Notes under the pieces: generated by a model | Database searches by the model: none | The model's input: only the letters and a program-made list of their open reading frames with translations | What the model was told of the DNA's origin: nothing | Made by a program: the position numbers and the translations under genes | Shown here: positions 14,447 to 27,300 of the stretch, in pieces | Layout: the number at the start of each line of letters is the position of its first letter | Numbering within the stretch: the first letter of the stretch is position 1 | NCBI GenBank assembly: GCA_017562135.1 | Contig: QEYB01001360.1 | Location: 33,321 to 97,320, forward strand | Reading direction: 5' to 3' | From: Dipylidium caninum | Lineage: Eukaryota > Platyhelminthes > Cestoda > Cyclophyllidea > Dipylidiidae | Length of the DNA stretch: 64,000 bases

Positions 14447-15625
14447 ATTTGGAGTAAAACAAAATGCACTTTTTTTACTGTCAAGGGACAAACAATGTAA
14501 TTGACATTACATTGTAATAAATTCTTGCCAGCTTCAGGGTAATTCATATGTTCTATTTTTGAAAATTGTCTTATCTTTAGATGCGAAAAATTGAACCAGT
14601 GCATGTTGGATATTTTCATCATCTTCTCATTTTTGGCCCTCCACAAATTTTTTAATGACAAAAACAAGCGATAGACGCAGAATGGGTTCCAAGCCTGGGC
14701 AATATGGCGGATGTGACAGAATTTTTCAGCCCTCCGCAATTTTTGACGAGTCTCCAAACCAGCATTTGGCTTGGCATTCGCATGATGTCGCATGATGCCC
14801 TTCCCCTTCAACACAGCCGGCCTTAACTTATCCCCTTGCTGAAAATCCTTCTCCGAATTGAGCTTTACCTTCGGCTCTAAAAGCATGTAATGCATTGGTC
14901 ATCCAATGTCCCACCGCACACATCACAACACTCCCTTATTCGCAGTCACATTCGCTTTCGAGGCGGCTTGCGAGGTGGAGGGGCCACATTCTGCGGAACC
15001 ACAATACGCCCCTTGCGCTAAAACTTCTTTCGCCCATAATCCATGTTTCTTCCCAGCCATCATCCGCTTCAAGAAGGGCTCTATTTTGTTCCGAGCAAGC
15101 AGAAATGTGCACATGACGACTCGATCATCCAAATTCCTCTCATTTCATTTATGTGGCACTCATCTTCAACACTTACACACCAATCCCTTCTTCCGCATAT
15201 GGTCCCAAACGGTTTGCTGAGCAGAAATATGCCTCTTTACCGTCCTCGCTGTTGTTAGAAGAGGATCTCACGCCAACACGGTCTTGACAATTTTGTTGTC
15301 GGTGTAGGAAGTTCGCCCACAAAGTGGCTTTTCAGAAGACTATAAATCGTCTGATTCACATTCTTCCAACCATTTTCTGCAAGTCCTCTCAGAAACTGCA
15401 CCCTCACCAATCATTTCAATACGTTTCTGCATGCTTGTGTAGCATTTGTACCTTGTTGAAATTAGTTTAGCATGCGCCTGCGTAAATGAGCTCCGTCGGT
15501 AGCCATGAGTACACCTTGGCTGCGTTGGTGGGCCTAAATTAAGTGGCAAAAATGGGGAACCCAACATGAGCCCGGTATACATGTCCTCCGTGTCAAAATT
15601 TGTTGCCATAGCAACGAGCACCACT
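14418..15625 (-). pseudogene. Near-full-length mariner transposase, frameshifted
   Basis: Minus-strand remnant of a mariner transposon covering almost the whole transposase. In order from the 5' end: GEGAVSERTCRKW (about 15,400; N-terminal helix-turn-helix), QQTVWDHMRKKGL (about 15,200), LLARNKIEPFLKRM (about 15,080; leads into the first catalytic block, here altered to AGKKHGLW), SQAASKANVTANK (about 14,950), then a C-terminal part containing HPPYCPGLEP (about 14,690) and ASKDKTIFK (about 14,570). These are familiar mariner landmarks (WDHMRK, FLKR, SHPPYSPDLAP, FFASKDKTFF). Several stops and frame changes break it, and catalytic positions are altered. A likely terminal inverted repeat, CTAGGTCTGCCGGAAAGTC, starts at 14,420 directly after a TA dinucleotide, the mariner target site. 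I could not find the matching repeat at the right end near 15,700. It is independent of the fragment at 11.6 kb, which is on the other strand. Confidence 0.8.
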
Positions 15626-15751
15626 TTCGGGTAGACGTTATAGTTGGGGTTTGTGACTCACGGTCTGGGGTGTCAGCCACACCAGCGTCTCTCTCCTTCA
15701 TCTGACTGTAGCCTTTCCTGTGAAATGGACTTACCGTGAGTTAGGGAGACC

Positions 15752-16656
15752 CGCTACAGGATGATAAAAGGTTTGCTACGGAATGTGACCACATGGAAAG
15801 AGAAGAACAAGCAATGAAGACGGCACATTCCGTTGACTGGACAAGAGGACGATACACTAGTGTGAATGGCCCGAAATTCGAACTCCAATGTGTAAGAGAC
15901 AGGGAAGGGGTCTACTCCACTGACATTCCTCTCCTTTCGAAAAGGAATGTCAGCACGCATGCATGCTCGTCATGCAATGTTGCACAGTCTAGTACACCCC
16001 TAACCACTTCACCCTCACCCACGGCACAGTCCTCGTGAAGGCGGTATGGGCCTTGTCAACCACGACCTCCTTCATGCATGCAAGCAAGCGAAGGAGAGAA
16101 AGAGAGGGGGAAAGGGGGGAAAGGGAGCAGAACGTCAGTCTGAACTCGTAGTAGCACGACTGAAATCTCCCTTGTCTACTGACTGTCTGCCCACCTTATC
16201 GGACGTTTGTTGAAGTGCCACTCCTCCACAGTCTGGCAACGTGGCTCGTGCTTTCCCTTGGTGCGTTCTCGCAACCTCTCGTCGCACAGACGCGGGCACA
16301 TCTAGTGTGATCTACACCGGGTGGTGGTGTAGTGCTTAGGAATAAAGAGTGGCTTCACACTCCACATGTAATTTGGATGGGGTCACGCGGCGGTACTTGT
16401 GGCCTGTTCATGAATCGCACAAATTGGCAACTGCAATGACGACTCAGATAGTCATGATATGAAAAGGATTAAATGGGAGTTTTGACTGTGCGCCTGTTTT
16501 GTGAGGCTTATCTACGAGATGTCGGGTATGTCGACAGTTCAACCGGCTAAATTTCGAGGGTATGTGGGTAAAAAATGAGGAAGGAAGGCGGCCAAACCGA
16601 AAGTCCAAAAACCTCTACAGAAATCAAAATAGCCGTCAAGCGAAAGGGACAAATAA
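15752..16656 (+). repeat. Left inverted arm
   Basis: Left arm of the 5.0 kb element. It holds an 81-codon open frame (15,793-16,038) that is repeated almost unchanged in the right arm; given the arm identity this does not argue for coding. It also has a nested imperfect hairpin at 15,920-15,954, where TGACATTCCT is answered by AGGAATGTCA around a TTTCGAAA centre, and a purine-rich run at 16,090-16,130. Confidence 0.85.
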
Positions 16657-19600
16657 AGGCAAGTTGCTTCTCGAGGTTTAAAGGTTTCTTAAAAGTTCTC
16701 ACTATACAACGTGGGTCAGATTTTACGAACACGCCCAAGACAGACAAAGAATGTCCATTCTATCACTGTTGTAAATAAGGTGCTTTATTATCTGAACCAG
16801 TAACCAAGTCAAAGACAGCCAAGAGATAATCTGAGTCCCTACGTGCGCAATATGTCAGAAGTACATCCGAAGTAAACACATCTTCTAGATTGTTTGCATA
16901 GGCAACATGCGGAAAGTGGTAGGGCGCTTTTTCATTCCGAAATGTCGCTGATGTTGAAACCTTGCCAAGCGATGTTTTATCTGCTGTCTTAACAATGCAG
17001 TGGTGTACACAAGGAGACAGTATTGAATAGTGCGGAGCGAAGGCCAGAAGTCTAGTCAACTGAAATACAGAGGGGCAGACTAGTCACCAAAAAACCCGAA
17101 CCTATCGGCGCACTCCCACAGAGGGTATTTCCGCCAAAGAACTGCCAGAATTCTAACGTTTTATGTGTGCGTCAATGAATAATCTGTGCTGGGGAAGTGG
17201 ACCTTTTGCCCGGTTTAATGGCACAGCCAGGTTATTTAGGAGTAAGCACTTCAAATCTTCTTACCTGTGTATAAAAATAACTCCTCTCTCCACACCCCAA
17301 TTCCAGGGAAAATTATGGCGTGTACGCAGTTGTTCGGCACACTGCGCCTCTCTTTCAATCATGGACTATACGCTTGGAATGGGCATAAGTCGTGGCCCTC
17401 GTTTAAGTAATTATTTCCCCCACCGTCTTGTTTGGGTGCTTCCTTCTCAGAACCGAAGGAAATACAACTGGAGTAAAATATAGTTCAATAAGCCAATAAT
17501 AATCTATTGCTGTTTTGTGTCAAATCAGCAGGGAATTTTCGAATGCCTCCCTTTATCAAGTGGAAGAAGGCTGTGGGAAAACCGAGAGTTTGCGTTTCGG
17601 CAATCTCAACACCTGCGAAGTGAGTCCATCTGAAGTCACCACAAGAAGTTATATATCATTTTCTTCAGTAAGGTACAGCGAACTTCAAATGTTTCTCCGT
17701 GGACTTGACGATATTAAACTATGAATCGTGGTCTTCAAAGGGGGAACTGTACAATAGCATCCAAAATAAGGAAATATTTAAAGCAATTCAGATGGTTATG
17801 ATCCTCTCGTCACTTTTTAACACTAATCCATACTTAAGTCCTAGGTGTGGGTAAAATGCGGTAGGCCAGAACTGGTCTAGCGTGAAATTTAAAAGTGGAG
17901 AAGACAATCAACATCACCTTTCTGACAACCTGTCAATATTGATTCCGCTTTCTGTGGGAATTATTAGTCATCATTTTAATCCATAGGTTTTGATCCGCCT
18001 TTTATGAAGATTTTATATCGCTACTAATGAAATAATCAGTAGATTATTGTTATCCTAATTTGGACAGGAATTGCCGAAAGCGATACTCGTTTAGTCAGAC
18101 ATAAGCCTCATAAATGGTAAAAATTTGGATTAAAGTGCATTATCAGGTGCACTCGTGTCAAATACTGGAAGATTAATAATAAAACGGAGAATGTCAGAAT
18201 TCCACACGACAGAATTGAGGACTTCGAATACAAAAAGGTGTTTAAATGGTATATAGAACTATGACTGAATACTAAGGGAATTTCGAGGGTATAAATGTGA
18301 AAATACGTGCGATGCAACGATTCTAAAGACGAAACGCGTGTTCCGAGTATACTCATGTACTGCAGCGAGCTACGGTCACCTAGGACCGATCCTCCGAAAA
18401 AAGGAGCATTTCAACAATTCTCTACATTATCAACCCCTCGACAGTGTAGGTTGGAGTCCATTTCGTTGTGCTACACAAAGGACGCCGGAGAAGAAGGAAT
18501 CTCTACTGAGAGACATGCTTTGCACCAGAGGCGTAAATTTGGTGTAACTATTAGCTAAAGAAACTAATATTTTTCTATTATCTCAACCAATAATCCAATA
18601 ATACAAAGAGGCAGTTTGGCCTAGGGCCGATGGCAACTAATACCTTTGCACAGTCCATGCTTTATCACTTATTAGATGACAACACTTCGTAAATGTAAAT
18701 ATTCTTTCCGCCACTATATGTGGACGCGACGCACTGCAGCACTAAGGAGAAACCGGAGAAAAACTAGGTAACGGGCAGAAAAGGTTACGTTGTGTAGAAG
18801 ACGCCCATGAATGAATGGTATTCGACAATGAAAATCGCTTTGGCTTCAATGGATCATTCACTTTGCTTTCCGTTGAGGGTCGCACTAATGAAGATATGGG
18901 ATTTGAGGGGTAAAGCACCACAATGGTCAATGGGTATTTCCCTTCTGAATCCCTGCCTATTCATCGGGAGCTAAGTTTTGCCTAAAAGTTATCAAATGGA
19001 GATGCAAATTTGCCAAATTTCGTTATCTACGTCACATCCTACCTTCCTCTTACTCAAAATTATTAACAAAAAACAATTTCCAAGGCAATCCGATGCATTT
19101 CTTTCCATCTCAGTAGGTTAACAGAGCCTTTTTCGGCACTACTCAAATCAACTTTGGCAAATGAATTTAAATTACACTAGTCAACTTTTTATGAACGTGA
19201 GGATATGGGGAAGTCTGGTCCTCCCAAAAGAGAACCACACCTCATGAGACGGTGAGAAGTGACCCTTTTTCCCCATTGTGAAGAGTGAAGCTTAGTGTTG
19301 ACAAAACCAAATATAACTGCCACAGGGTAATTGCATAGTCTCACGGGGCTTCTGTGTTGCACGGACCTCGGCGCAGAAGGGGTGTGGAGTAGTAGGGTTG
19401 GATGCCACTTGGGTAGAGGTTGCCAGAGGGGAGATTCGCCATTTCAGCATTTAATCACCATACTACATGAATTCATGGTTTTACTGTTTTTTGGTATGAA
19501 AGAGGTTAACTTTTGCTGAAAATACCAACCTAACAGGTAGAAATAATGAAAGGATGCTGCGAACCACGACAACTCGCACACCATCAGACAATACGGAATG

Positions 19601-19790
19601 TTCTATTCGTTAGTATGACAACAGATTTTGACGTGCGGTCCATGTTTTGTGGCGCAAGTTCGACTCTATTTTTATCGTTCAATTTGTGCATATTGACATG
19701 GCAAATGAAATAAAATAAGGTTGATTTCCTTTATAGTGTACAGCAAGAAATTGCAGGGAATTTCAAACCGCGGCGAAGCAAATTGTCGGT
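16657..19790. other. Core of the inverted-repeat element, no recognised gene
   Basis: The longest frames (17,163-17,483 and 17,515-17,724 on +; 16,763-17,059 and 18,108-18,356 on -) carry no transposase, integrase or helicase motif I recognise. The core therefore looks like captured or decayed DNA. Confidence 0.5.
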
Positions 19791-20750
19791 TATTTGTCCC
19801 TTTCGCTTGACGGCTATTTTGATTTCTGTAGAGGTTTTTGGACTTTCGGTTTGGCCGCCTTCCTTCCTCATTTTTTACCCCACATACCCTCGAAATTTAG
19901 CCGGTTGAACTGTCGACATACCCGACATCTCGTAGATAAGCCTCACAAAACAGGCGCACAGTCAAAACTCCCATTTAATCCTTTTCATATCATGACTATC
20001 TGAGTCGTCATTGCAGTTGCCAATTTGTGCGATTCATGAACAGGCCACAAGTACCGCCGCGTGACCCCATCCAAATTACATGTGGAGTGTGAAGCCACTC
20101 TTTATTCCTAAGCACTACACCACCACCCGGTGTAGATCACACTAGATGTGCCCGCGTCTGTGCGACGAGAGGTTGCGAGAACGCACCAAGGGAAAGCACG
20201 AGCCACGTTGCCAGACTGTGGAGGAGTGGCACTTCAACAAACGTCCGATAAGGTGGGCAGACAGTCAGTAGACAAGGGAGATTTCAGTCGTGCTACTACG
20301 AGTTCAGACTGATGTCCTGCCTCGAGGGATGAAGAAGAGACGAGAGTGGATGCAGCGGACGCAGTCACCTACATGCAATGCTCTGTCTGCTCCCTTTTCC
20401 TCCCTCTCTTTCTCTCCTTCGCTTGCTTGCATGCATGAAGGAGGTCGTGGTTGACAAGGCCCATACCGCCTTCACGAGGACTGTGCCGTGGGTGAGGGTG
20501 AAGTGGTTAGGGGTGTACTAGACTGTGCAACATTGCATGACGAGCATGCATGCGTGCTGACATTCCTTTTCGAAAGGAGAGGAATGTCAGTGGAGTAGAC
20601 CCCTTCCCTGTCTCTTACACATTGGAGTTCGAATTTCGGGCCATTCACACTAGTGTATCGTCCTCTTGTCCAGTCAACGGAATGTGCCGTCTTCATTGCT
20701 TGTTCTTCTCTCTCTCCATGTGGTCACATTCCGTAGCAAACCCTGTAGCG
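19791..20750 (-). repeat. Right inverted arm
   Basis: Reverse complement of the left arm. It is about 55 bases longer, mainly because of an insertion near 20,314-20,385. The last bases of the arm (CCTGTAGCG, ending at 20,750) mirror CGCTACAGG at 15,752. Weak, degenerate similarity continues inward to about 19,768. Confidence 0.85.
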
Positions 20751-21436
20751 TCCTGAAGAGGGCCTTATTAGCACTCGTTTAATCGATTCTAAAATTAATG
20801 GACCTAAGGAAAGGAAGCCATTGACATAATGTAGGCCACCTTATGAAACTCTTACCACATACAACCCTCCCATTCTACATCTTATTGGTTATATGGTTCT
20901 CCCTGCACTTATCCGGCCAACCGGTATGATGACCCTATTTGTTTCGCTCACTCTACTAGGGCCAACTAAAATAGTCAGAATCCCATGCGTTATTCTACTT
21001 TACCGCATCAAACCTATTGACAGATACTTTGTTGTAAGTATACAAGTGGACATCTACATGTGAGCGCTATCTAGTGACTGTAGAGCTAACAAATACCAAG
21101 GAATTCGTATACACTTTTTATGAGAAGTGCCCATCATCGGGTAGAGCCAACTCCTGAAATAAGGACTACTCCGACGATTTTATTCTATTGTTGACAACCT
21201 CTACTTCAAAGTAGACTTGTAAAAATTCAACTGATCTCACCGAAAAAATTATAAAGCCGAATCACTTTGCATAATCCCAACTTCTTTCGCAAATATTCAG
21301 ACCTTAAATAAACCATTCTTAAATATGAAATTGCATTAATGCCTCCTGGTAGACTTCACAGTTAGAATACAATGACATAAAAAGTATTTACTGACGTAGA
21401 TAATGACATCCGTTTTCAATAGGGCCCCAATGTGAA
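20751..21436. other. Intergenic, probable 3' flank of the minus-strand NUP42-like gene
   Basis: No gene is seen. This stretch separates the inverted-repeat element from the stop codon of the minus-strand exon that follows. Confidence 0.45.
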
Positions 21437-21771
21437 TCAACAACAAAGTTCCTCCGGTGGAGGCAAAAGAGGGATATAGCGGAAAGTACCTACTCCATCT
21501 TTCGAATAAACTTCCAAATCCTTCGCAGACAGATTTTCTTTGGCTGAGTACACTTCTTCCTTCATGTAACCGAAATCCTCGCGCTTTGTCGGTATCTTAG
21601 ATTCCGCAGTCTGGGTTTCCAATAATTCCAAAGTTTGCTTGAACGAAAACTTCGGTGGGGAACTGACACTAGTGTCGACCGATTTCCGGAAGTGAAATCG
21701 ATCCGATTTAGTAGCCGACGCTAGGAGATGATTATTGAAACAAACCAACTGCTGTTGAGGAGTATTCTTTG
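21437..21771 (-). CDS. NUP42: Terminal exon of a NUP42-like nucleoporin (partial)
   Basis: An open minus-strand exon of 335 bases begins just after a TTTTAG acceptor at 21,772-21,777 and ends in a stop. Its first codons give NTPQQQLVCFNN, a Gln/Asn-rich nucleoporin-like start. The C-terminus reads EEVYSAKENLSAKDLEVY, then a short link, then IPLLPPPEELCC. In NUP42 (hCG1/NUPL2) the C-terminus similarly has a YxP..LT..DL..F segment followed by IPLxPPPxEL, the part that binds GLE1 at the cytoplasmic face of the nuclear pore during mRNA export. That motif match from memory is the only basis for the name. The N-terminal CCCH zinc finger and FG repeats would lie upstream, above 21,800, and I did not find them. 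The exon points away from the ankyrin gene, so the two genes are divergent. Confidence 0.45.
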
Positions 21772-24333
21772 CTAAAATTGATAAATTTTAACTTAATCTC
21801 AATGCGCCGCGACGGAAACAGCTTTTAATAATGGCAATTATTACAGGACGGCAAAACCTAAATAGTTGGAAGAATGTTTTCTCAGGTTGAAGTTTGTACG
21901 AACCGGTTAAAACAAATCATTGAATCTAACGTACTTTTATTGCGCGGATGGAGGAAATCACAACCATCCCCGTATACACAGTGACCCATTTGATAGAAAC
22001 GACATAATTTTGGTTTTGGAGATCTTCGTGGAAAATCACTAAAAATATTAACACCGTGTGAAACACAACTGGAATATTTACTAAGTTGATAGAAAGCAAA
22101 CAGTATCCAACGATATCAAGAGAGTTCTGAGAATACAGGAGAGAGAAAAAACTTATAGAATTTGTGAATTGTAGTCAAAGCTAAGGTATAGAAAATAGAG
22201 ATGGCAGAATATCTGTGGAATACATGGGAACGAAGGCATTAAATTTACAAACAGGGACGACAAAAGATCACGGAATATGGAAATCACTTCTTCAAACATG
22301 AAGAAAATAGTAGAGGTGCAAGCAAATACTCTAGTATCTGGCCAGATAAATGTACAAATTGGCAATCGTAAGCACTAACTGAATTCTCTCCATTATCCAC
22401 CTAGGTAAAAAGTGGGGCACCACTCACGTTAAAGAGTTTGAAAACGGAGGGCGAGAATCGCAAGGATTGGGATGGAGAAAAATACATTCGTCACCATTAC
22501 GACAATATCCTGCCAAATAATACCGACATGTTGGTGTATGCATCCTGTAACAGTTGATGAAAAAAGCTGTTTTCGATGGCAAACAAAAATGGTACATGGG
22601 CGTCGAAAATGACTATTAGAAAATTTAGAGGTATGAAGCACTTGAGCAATGGAAAAATACAAATTTATTAGCCAAAAGGTACTATAAAGGTGGCAGAGGA
22701 CCATTAATGTGTTTGTTACTGTTCCAGAATGACACAGAATGACTAATGAAAGTGAAACGAGGATTGAAATATTACAAATATTGCGGTAAAAAAGGTCGGA
22801 AAAAATGAGCAAATCAAAGTTCCAGAGCACGAATGAGGCTCCACTGCAGAAGATATGTCTTTAATAATGGGTGAAAATCCAATTTTGCCCCATTTAATCT
22901 TCCAACGTACACCACTTCACCAGACTTCTAAGAACGAGCCCGAATACACACGTACGCGAGAAGTACAAAAGCTCGCCCAAATAGACAGCTAGTTATAATA
23001 CTGCAGTCATAGTACTAGGGACTTTGTGTCATGTTCGCATTATCTTATACGTGAAGTAGTTTTAATAAATTGAAGTAGATAACACATTGTTAGGAGTGAA
23101 AGGAGGCTGAGTCAAAATACGGTTTGCTTATCAAAACATATTACAAATATTAAAAAAACCTATATAACTACTAAGGGTCATCTGCTCTTCACGACATCCT
23201 TTAATACCTTAATAAGACATAGGGCTTGTGTTGCACCGACAAAGACTTTCATCACATTCAAAAATTATATTATGTAATAATATTAATGTAGATTATGTGG
23301 TTGTGCATTAAATTTTATTGTCCTATTTTAACACTTCCCTCTTCCAAAATTTTTATTGATTAATTCCGGTTTTTAGCGCTCTAGTATTTCTATCGTTAAT
23401 AAATAATGTGGGAAAAATTTTTTGAAGATAAATTTGATGTAAGCGATATGTAGGGATTGAGACAGACAAACAGCACTTGTGTTACTTGTACAATGTTTGC
23501 AAATGACAAACCAACACTTAACGACATGGCTGGGCACGGGAACACAGTATATGACATTTCCTCTATAACCCATGAATATGGATGAGTTGGTCTATTTGCA
23601 TAGCAGCAGCAGATTTCTACAATCTCGTGACGTAGTTCATGAGAAACCCTTAAGGCTTGCGCGAGTTTTACCATTAGATAATCTGCAACTCAGCTCACTC
23701 TGTGGTAATGTAGGCATTAATTTGGTTGGTCACTAGTCTCATTGGGTATAGTTTCAAGTCAATTCTTTCGAAGTTTTCTTTTACATGTTGCATCCGCTAC
23801 TGTTGAGTTTTCTTGCGTGCCGAATTTTGGTCTAACGTTATAGCTGTCCTTTCTTCTGGGAAAATTCTTGCCCATTGTCGTGTGACATTACATGCTTTTA
23901 TCACTCTATATCTCTTGGGCAATTTTTTGACTCCATTAAATGTTTTTTTAACCCATGTGTATCCCACTACACGCACGTATTCATATTAATAACGCAATGT
24001 GAATGCGAATGCAACGATTTTCTTACTTGCGAAATAGTGACGGATTGGAGCTTGCGCACCTTTAATTTTGTGTAAGGTAATTTAATCCCTCAATGTTGTA
24101 TTTTACTGAGCCTCTGTACATTGCGGTAACTTAGAAAAATAGGTTCGTAACTGTTTTTACACACTGGAATTTGACTAGTGTGTATTGCTAATTCCTGCCG
24201 TTTTGCCAATTCCTGACTGGGCTTTTAAATAAGTCGTTTATTGTCCTAAAAATCTTGTCTTTGATTCTCTAATTAACATGTGCACACCCTCACACCTCTC
24301 TTTTTCACTCATTTTGCCTCCAGGGCACTGTTT
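21772..24333. other. Divergent upstream region of NUP42-like and ankyrin genes
   Basis: Should hold upstream exons of the minus-strand gene, the 5' untranslated exon(s) of the ankyrin gene and both promoters. A plausible acceptor at 24,321-24,323 (CCTCCAG) lies 10 bases before the ankyrin start codon, so a 5'UTR intron is likely. Minus-strand open stretches at 22,429-22,830 and 23,396-23,674 could not be matched to NUP42. Confidence 0.4.
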
Positions 24334-27300
24334 ATGGACTCTCACTTTGATAATGTCCCATACCTTGTTCAAGCGATTTTTCTTGGTGACAAGTCGGTAT
24401 TAGAATCGCCACCAAATATCGACGATATTAATTACAAAGTGAGTCGCACTGACTTTTCTGTCATCCTGATATTTGTAGCTGTACACAAGCTTTTTACGTT
24501 TACAAGGACGCTCAGTCAAGAACGCCATTACACGCTGCAGCGCATGTAGGAGATACAGACTTTGTTCGATTTTTGTTGTCTAACAATGCACGAGTCAATG
24601 TGAAGGACATAAAGTGGTATACTCCTCTTCACCGTGCATGTGCGTCAAATGCTCCCTCTGTTGTGCAGGTACTTGTTTTGCTTTGAATTGAGATTTGGGC
24701 CTTACAGTTTTCTTATAATCTCTTTATCCCGTTCACGTTGATTCTTACCATTAAGCAACAAATTTCCACTTAGCGTTAGCGATTTCAAGCATCTTATTTC
24801 GTGATATTTTAGATGTAATTTCGAGCCGTCAGGTAAGATATTAATAGGCTGATATGAGCTAGAGTTCTATATTTTGGAATACTTGTTGGAACTATTGTAG
24901 AAATCTATTTTTTAGATCTTGTTGGACAATGGCGCGGATAGGAACATGAGGGAGAAAGGTTGGCTTGCACCGTTGCACGTAGCTGCTTTCAACGGGAGTT
25001 TGGAGTGTGCACGTCTCTTGCTCTTCTACGGTACTAAAGACGGTGAATGCGGCACGAATATAAACGCTTCTGATCGTAGGGGTCACACCCCTTTGCACCA
25101 CGCAGTGTACGGAGGACATGTGAATGTAATTACTATTGTATTAACGCGAAAGCGATTTACTATATCTATTGACAAGCGTATTTGCGGTAACAGATGGTGA
25201 GGTTGCTCCTTACGAATGGCGCCTCTGTGAACTCCTTCGATAAAAGCGATCGAAGAGCCATGCATTGGGCGGCTGCTTGTGATATGACGAGTGTAGGTTT
25301 CACAAAACCATTTGTTTACGTTCTTAACTTGCTCCGTTTTACCGCTTTCATTTCTCTGAACCAAGTTAATCAGAGTGTCGTTTGTTTATTTTCATTTGTA
25401 TGATGTGACTTTTTTTAATATACACATAGTTTACTTTTCCTCAGTGATATAGATGGCTGTTTTGTGGCTTATCCTGTATCATGTTTTTAAATTTAATAGT
25501 TTCCCCCAAAATGAATATTTTTAACGTTTTAAATATTACATTAACAGATTATTGAATTACTTTGTGAGTTTGGCGCTGAAGCAAATTGTCGAGACAAGTT
25601 GCAGTACACCCCTTTGCATGTTGCTGCCGCTTTAGGACACGCTAAAGTTGCTGAGAAACTGATTGAACACGGGGCGGATCTCGGTGCACTTACCCTAAAA
25701 GTAAGTCATGTTTTTTGACAACAGTTCATTGAAACAAGCATGATTAGTATTAAGATCACGATTTAAAGCTAATCTACTATTCAAGAAACGATCTTACTCG
25801 AAGTATCACTGCTGGTCTAGGGACCATCTTGCAGCTTTAAAGCCTAAAAGTGGGTGATTTTAAACATCCATGTACAAGATTCCGAGTGATTCTCTTTCTC
25901 TTGATGGCACCCGGAAAACAGAGGCAAGTCGTGTAATCCATCCTACCCTCCTTTATTGTACCAATCGATTAAAACTGATGAGCTATTCCTTTTTCATATG
26001 ATTACAGAGTAACTCTGCGTTGCACATAGCCTGCCTGAACGGTCAACGAGAATCTGTGAAAACAATCTTGAAGAACATTGTGAGAAGCCAAAGTGGCAGC
26101 AGTAAAGCTGAATCGGAAATAGCGAAAGCATTGAGCGATTGCAATTCTGATGGTTATAATCCACTCCATCTCTCCATCATCACAGCAGGCGACGTTGGAT
26201 GTTTGGAAGAACTGATATTTTTCTGTAAACAATTTGACGAGGAAAAAACAGCAGGTTCTTCATCTAATAAAGTGAAAGTTAAGAAATCTTCATTAAATCT
26301 TGAAACACCAGGTGGATGTAATGCCTGGACACCATTACATCTGGCTGCAGTATATGGCAGGTAGGCTTCACTTTCATCTTAATAATTTGCTGTTTGATTT
26401 TTGGAAATTTACGTTAAGACCACTGCGGGTACAGCTTACTAGGTCAGTTTTTACTTTCAAGCACTGTTGTTACTGAGTAAACTCTACTCGGTTGTTACAC
26501 CTATCTCCCCCCTGCTTTTGCCCCTTTGCCTTCAATTACAAATCATTGCCTTGGTGGAAAGTTTGTTGCTAATATGGAGAAGTGATCATTGGCGTCAACC
26601 TCATGGGGTCCAGTCAGCTTAGTAGCAAAACCCAAACCGCTGATCGGATTTCGCTTTATACGCATCAAAAGAAACTTAGTTGCACTATATTCACCTAAAA
26701 TAGCAAAGAAACGTCAAGAACTTTCTTACCATCAATGCCGCTTCGATGCTGTAATATTGTCATAATTGCTTCTGCAGGGCATTTTTTCACTATTTTGGGT
26801 CTATCGGTCATGACTTATTCTTACCTTTATACGCTTTTTAAACAAGATAAAGTCTTATTCTCCGTTTGTTTTGCTTCTTCAATGACTACTTTATGAAGCT
26901 ATGGGGATTTCCTCCTTATTCTTAATGATTGTAGTTTCTAGGCTTTCGAAGTATCATTGAGATGTTGAGGCATGGAGGTCGTAAACGAGATCGTGTTAGA
27001 GAACGCTAAATTGTTGCTTTCGGAGTGAGTAAGGGAAGCCATAATCTGATCCTGGTTCTGGCTGTCACATATGACATCTCCCATAACTTGAATTTCTGTG
27101 GGCCAAACATTTGACTACCTTGATAACATCTTACATTGTGGCTTGAAATTGACCGGTATTGTTTCAAATAATCCGAACGAACGGATGCCTTCAAAAAAAT
27201 GCTTTTAGAGCAGTACAAGACAAATTTTGCCTTTAGCATTTAAAGTATTGACTGTGACGGCTGAGGCATTATATCATAGCCCACATCTCAACATTTTGGG

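Larger units (their letters stand above)
15752..20750. mobile_element. 5.0 kb element with ~0.9 kb terminal inverted repeats (foldback-like)
   Basis: The segment 15,752-16,656 reappears in reverse complement at 19,791-20,750. Stretches of 70 bases or more are identical, for example 16,302-16,375 against 20,074-20,147. Outer ends both read CGCTACAGG inward. Differences are few: about 10 extra bases near 15,761-15,770 in the left arm, about 70 extra bases near 20,314-20,385 in the right arm, and a few substitutions. The 3.1 kb between the arms has no transposase I can recognise. Long inverted arms around an unrelated core fit a non-autonomous foldback or long-TIR DNA transposon. I see no clear target-site duplication next to either end, so the exact ends and superfamily are unsettled. 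High arm identity implies recent insertion or gene conversion between arms. A sequencing foldback artefact is unlikely, because the arms differ by discrete indels and the core is not palindromic. Confidence 0.75.

Noticed and set aside
15793..16038. 81-codon frame found in both inverted arms (also 20,472-20,696)
   Set aside because: Its conservation is fully explained by the near-identity of the arms; no domain is seen.
22429..22830. Hydrophobic 133-codon minus-strand frame resembling a membrane protein
   Set aside because: Hydrophobicity follows from A/T-rich composition; no family motif and no good splice context.
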